From an uncultured Pseudomonadales bacterium (GTDB taxonomy: Bacteria > Pseudomonadota > Gammaproteobacteria > Pseudomonadales > Balneatricaceae), in the NCBI GenBank assembly GCA_937773555.1, contig CALJVT010000002.1, forward strand, positions 1-64,000: 64,000 nucleotides of DNA, written 5' to 3'. The notes under the pieces are model-generated. The model worked only from the letters and a program-made list of their open reading frames with translations. It searched no databases and was not told where the DNA came from. The position numbers were made by a program, and so were the translations under genes. Below are positions 62,781-64,000 of the stretch, in pieces (positions within the stretch are counted from its first letter, which is position 1; each line of letters opens with the position of its first letter).

Positions 62781-63119
62781 TTAATCGCTAAAGGTGACGT
62801 AACTGGGGTCGAGGTCTACTACCTGTGCGCTCATGGATGCAGAGGTGATACCCATATCGATAAGGCCCTGCACTATCATGTTGCTAAGCGCTTGCTTTTG
62901 ATCTGCTGTGCGCCCTGCCATGATATGAGACGTGGCATGGATAAAACGATCCGAGCCTGTGCCTGCAATATGGTGGTCGTAACCTGTGCAGCGTACTTTA
63001 ATATGATCAGACTCAAACAAACCCGATTTTACATGGGCGTCAAACACGCACCTTAATAGCTGGGTGGGCGTAACACTGCTGCTAAGCTGGTTAGAAATTT
63101 CTATGACGCAATGTGGCAT
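62781..63119 (-). CDS. CHMI-family tautomerase (HpaF-like)
   Basis: This 112-residue protein matches 5-carboxymethyl-2-hydroxymuconate isomerase. The Met-Pro start (MPHCVIEISN) leaves the catalytic Pro after methionine removal. VRCTGYDHHIAG and DRFIHATSHIMAGRTADQKQ are typical of HpaF, and SMSAQVVDLDP closes the fold. HpaF isomerises a homoprotocatechuate intermediate, but no other hpa gene is present, so its role may be different or serve enzymes encoded elsewhere. It lies about 35 bp downstream of hemE on the same strand. Confidence 0.85.
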   Translation of the reverse strand: MPHCVIEISNQLSSSVTPTQLLRCVFDAHVKSGLFESDHIKVRCTGYDHHIAGTGSDRFIHATSHIMAGRTADQKQALSNMIVQGLIDMGITSASMSAQVVDLDPSYVTFSD

Positions 63120-63156
63120 GTGCAGGCCCTATTTATTAGTGTTATGGGTAACGTTT

Positions 63157-64000
63157 TTAGTGATACTGACCACTTCGGTCGTGCACAGCATCAACAAATA
63201 TTTTGGCACTTTCTGGGTCTACAAACTGGTGAATGCCATGGCCTAGGTTGAAAACATGACCATCATTTTTACCAAAATCTGCCAATATACGACCTACTTC
63301 TGCCTGAATAGTGGGTGCGTCTGCGTAAAGCACACTAGGATCCATATTGCCCTGAAGCGCTACTTTATCTCCCACACGATTGCGGGCTTCACTAACTTCT
63401 ATAGTCCAGTCTAAACCTAGGGCATCAGCTCCTGTTGCTGCAAGTTGCTCTAACCACTGGCCACCGTTTTTAGTGAACAAGATAACAGGGACTGCTCTCC
63501 CTTCAGATTCGCGAGTAAGGCCATTAACAATACGCTGCATATAATCTAACGAAAAGGCTTGATAACATGGGCCACTCAATACGCCACCCCATGTATCAAA
63601 AATTTGTACCGCTTGAGCACCTGCTGCAATTTGAGCATTTAAATAAGCAATCACTGAATCGGCTAATACACTGAGTACTTGATGTAATAGCTCTGGGGTT
63701 GAATACATCATCGCTTTGATATGACGGAAGTCTTTGCTGGAACCCCCTTCAATCATATAAGTTGCCAAGGTCCAAGGGCTACCAGAAAAACCAATCAACG
63801 GAACATCGCCAGACAATGCACCACGGATAGTGCTCACAGCATTCATAACGTAGCCTAAATCTGCATCTATATCTGGCACTGTGAGCGCTGCAACATCAGC
63901 TTCAGTGCGCACTGGCTTTTCAAACTTAGGTCCTTCTCCAGCCTCAAAGTATAGCCCTAGGCCCATTGCATCGGGCACTGTTAGGATGTCTGAGAATAGG
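63157..64000 (-). CDS. hemE: Uroporphyrinogen decarboxylase, 5' end beyond the window
   Basis: HemE removes four carboxyl groups from uroporphyrinogen III to give coproporphyrinogen III. About 280 C-terminal residues are present, and the frame stays open to the window edge, so roughly the first 70-80 residues are missing. Diagnostic blocks are [52 protein letters not shown] and ALQGNMDP, with HVFNLGHGI at the end. The ATG-like positions inside the visible part are internal. It is the upstream neighbour of the CHMI-like gene. Confidence 0.96.
   Translation of the reverse strand, partial: LFSDILTVPDAMGLGLYFEAGEGPKFEKPVRTEADVAALTVPDIDADLGYVMNAVSTIRGALSGDVPLIGFSGSPWTLATYMIEGGSSKDFRHIKAMMYSTPELLHQVLSVLADSVIAYLNAQIAAGAQAVQIFDTWGGVLSGPCYQAFSLDYMQRIVNGLTRESEGRAVPVILFTKNGGQWLEQLAATGADALGLDWTIEVSEARNRVGDKVALQGNMDPSVLYADAPTIQAEVGRILADFGKNDGHVFNLGHGIHQFVDPESAKIFVDAVHDRSGQYH

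Noticed and set aside
1-64000. Insertion sequences, prophage, CRISPR arrays, tRNA or rRNA genes.
   Set aside because: I looked for transposase or integrase motifs, spaced repeats and tRNA-like TTCGA loops and saw none convincing.

Overview
The window reads as one chromosome segment of a free-living, probably marine, gammaproteobacterium with fairly low GC. The evidence is the set of core genes (hemCDXY, rho next to ubiD, purEK, trmB, hemE), the Ugp-type glycerol-3-phosphate importer, TAATG/ATGA-type translational overlaps and the style of the proteins. There is no insertion sequence, prophage, CRISPR array, tRNA or rRNA that I could see. Species-level placement is not possible from this sequence alone.

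Layout. Positions 1-7600 are loosely packed: an anchored His-rich protein, a secreted FG-GAP (calcium-loop) protein, a DUF4864 protein, a drug/metabolite transporter, a tiny DUF2256 zinc-finger gene and a double NTF2-like protein, separated by long gene-poor gaps. From 7855 to 13921 lies a minus-strand glycerol-3-phosphate locus (ugpB, hairpin, ugpA, ugpE, ugpC, glycerophosphodiesterase, GlpR-like repressor). From 14681 to 24730 the genes are mixed: a free-standing RNA polymerase alpha-CTD-like protein, small membrane proteins, an OmpA-like lipidless protein with low-complexity repeats, two exporters, a cysteine-less glutaredoxin, two pseudogenes (aspartoacylase-like and LysE-like), and a thiamine-binding protein gene under a TPP riboswitch but without its transporter partners.

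The centre (24871-37365) is a 13-gene plus-strand operon that encodes uptake and CoA-dependent aerobic degradation of 2-aminobenzoate (anthranilate) or a close aromatic acid: CoA ligase, two-domain flavoprotein monooxygenase/reductase, SDR dehydrogenase, enoyl-CoA hydratase, acyl-CoA dehydrogenase, thioesterase, a RidA-like protein lacking the usual arginine, a MarR regulator and a complete branched-chain-type ABC importer. Two matching dyads 21 bp apart sit just upstream and are the likely operator. Facing it is a compact minus-strand run purE-purK-ornithine cyclodeaminase-like-K+ channel-HODM-like haem protein.

From 43206 to 46327 a MoxR ATPase, a CoxE-type VWA protein and an unusual fusion of a Bfd-like [2Fe-2S] domain to a kynurenine-formamidase-like hydrolase form an overlapping operon. 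This fusion is the most unusual protein in the window, and its chemistry (formylkynurenine to kynurenine, the precursor of anthranilate) could feed the neighbouring anthranilate operon, although no kynureninase is visible here. An RND exporter, LolA-like and DUF1302-like outer-membrane trio follows, then two small lipoproteins.

The right end (52100-64000) is housekeeping: glpK translationally coupled to ubiD, rho, hemY-hemX-hemD-hemC, trmB, a hotdog thioesterase, a YbaK deacylase, a CHMI-family tautomerase and the 3' part of hemE, whose start lies outside the window.
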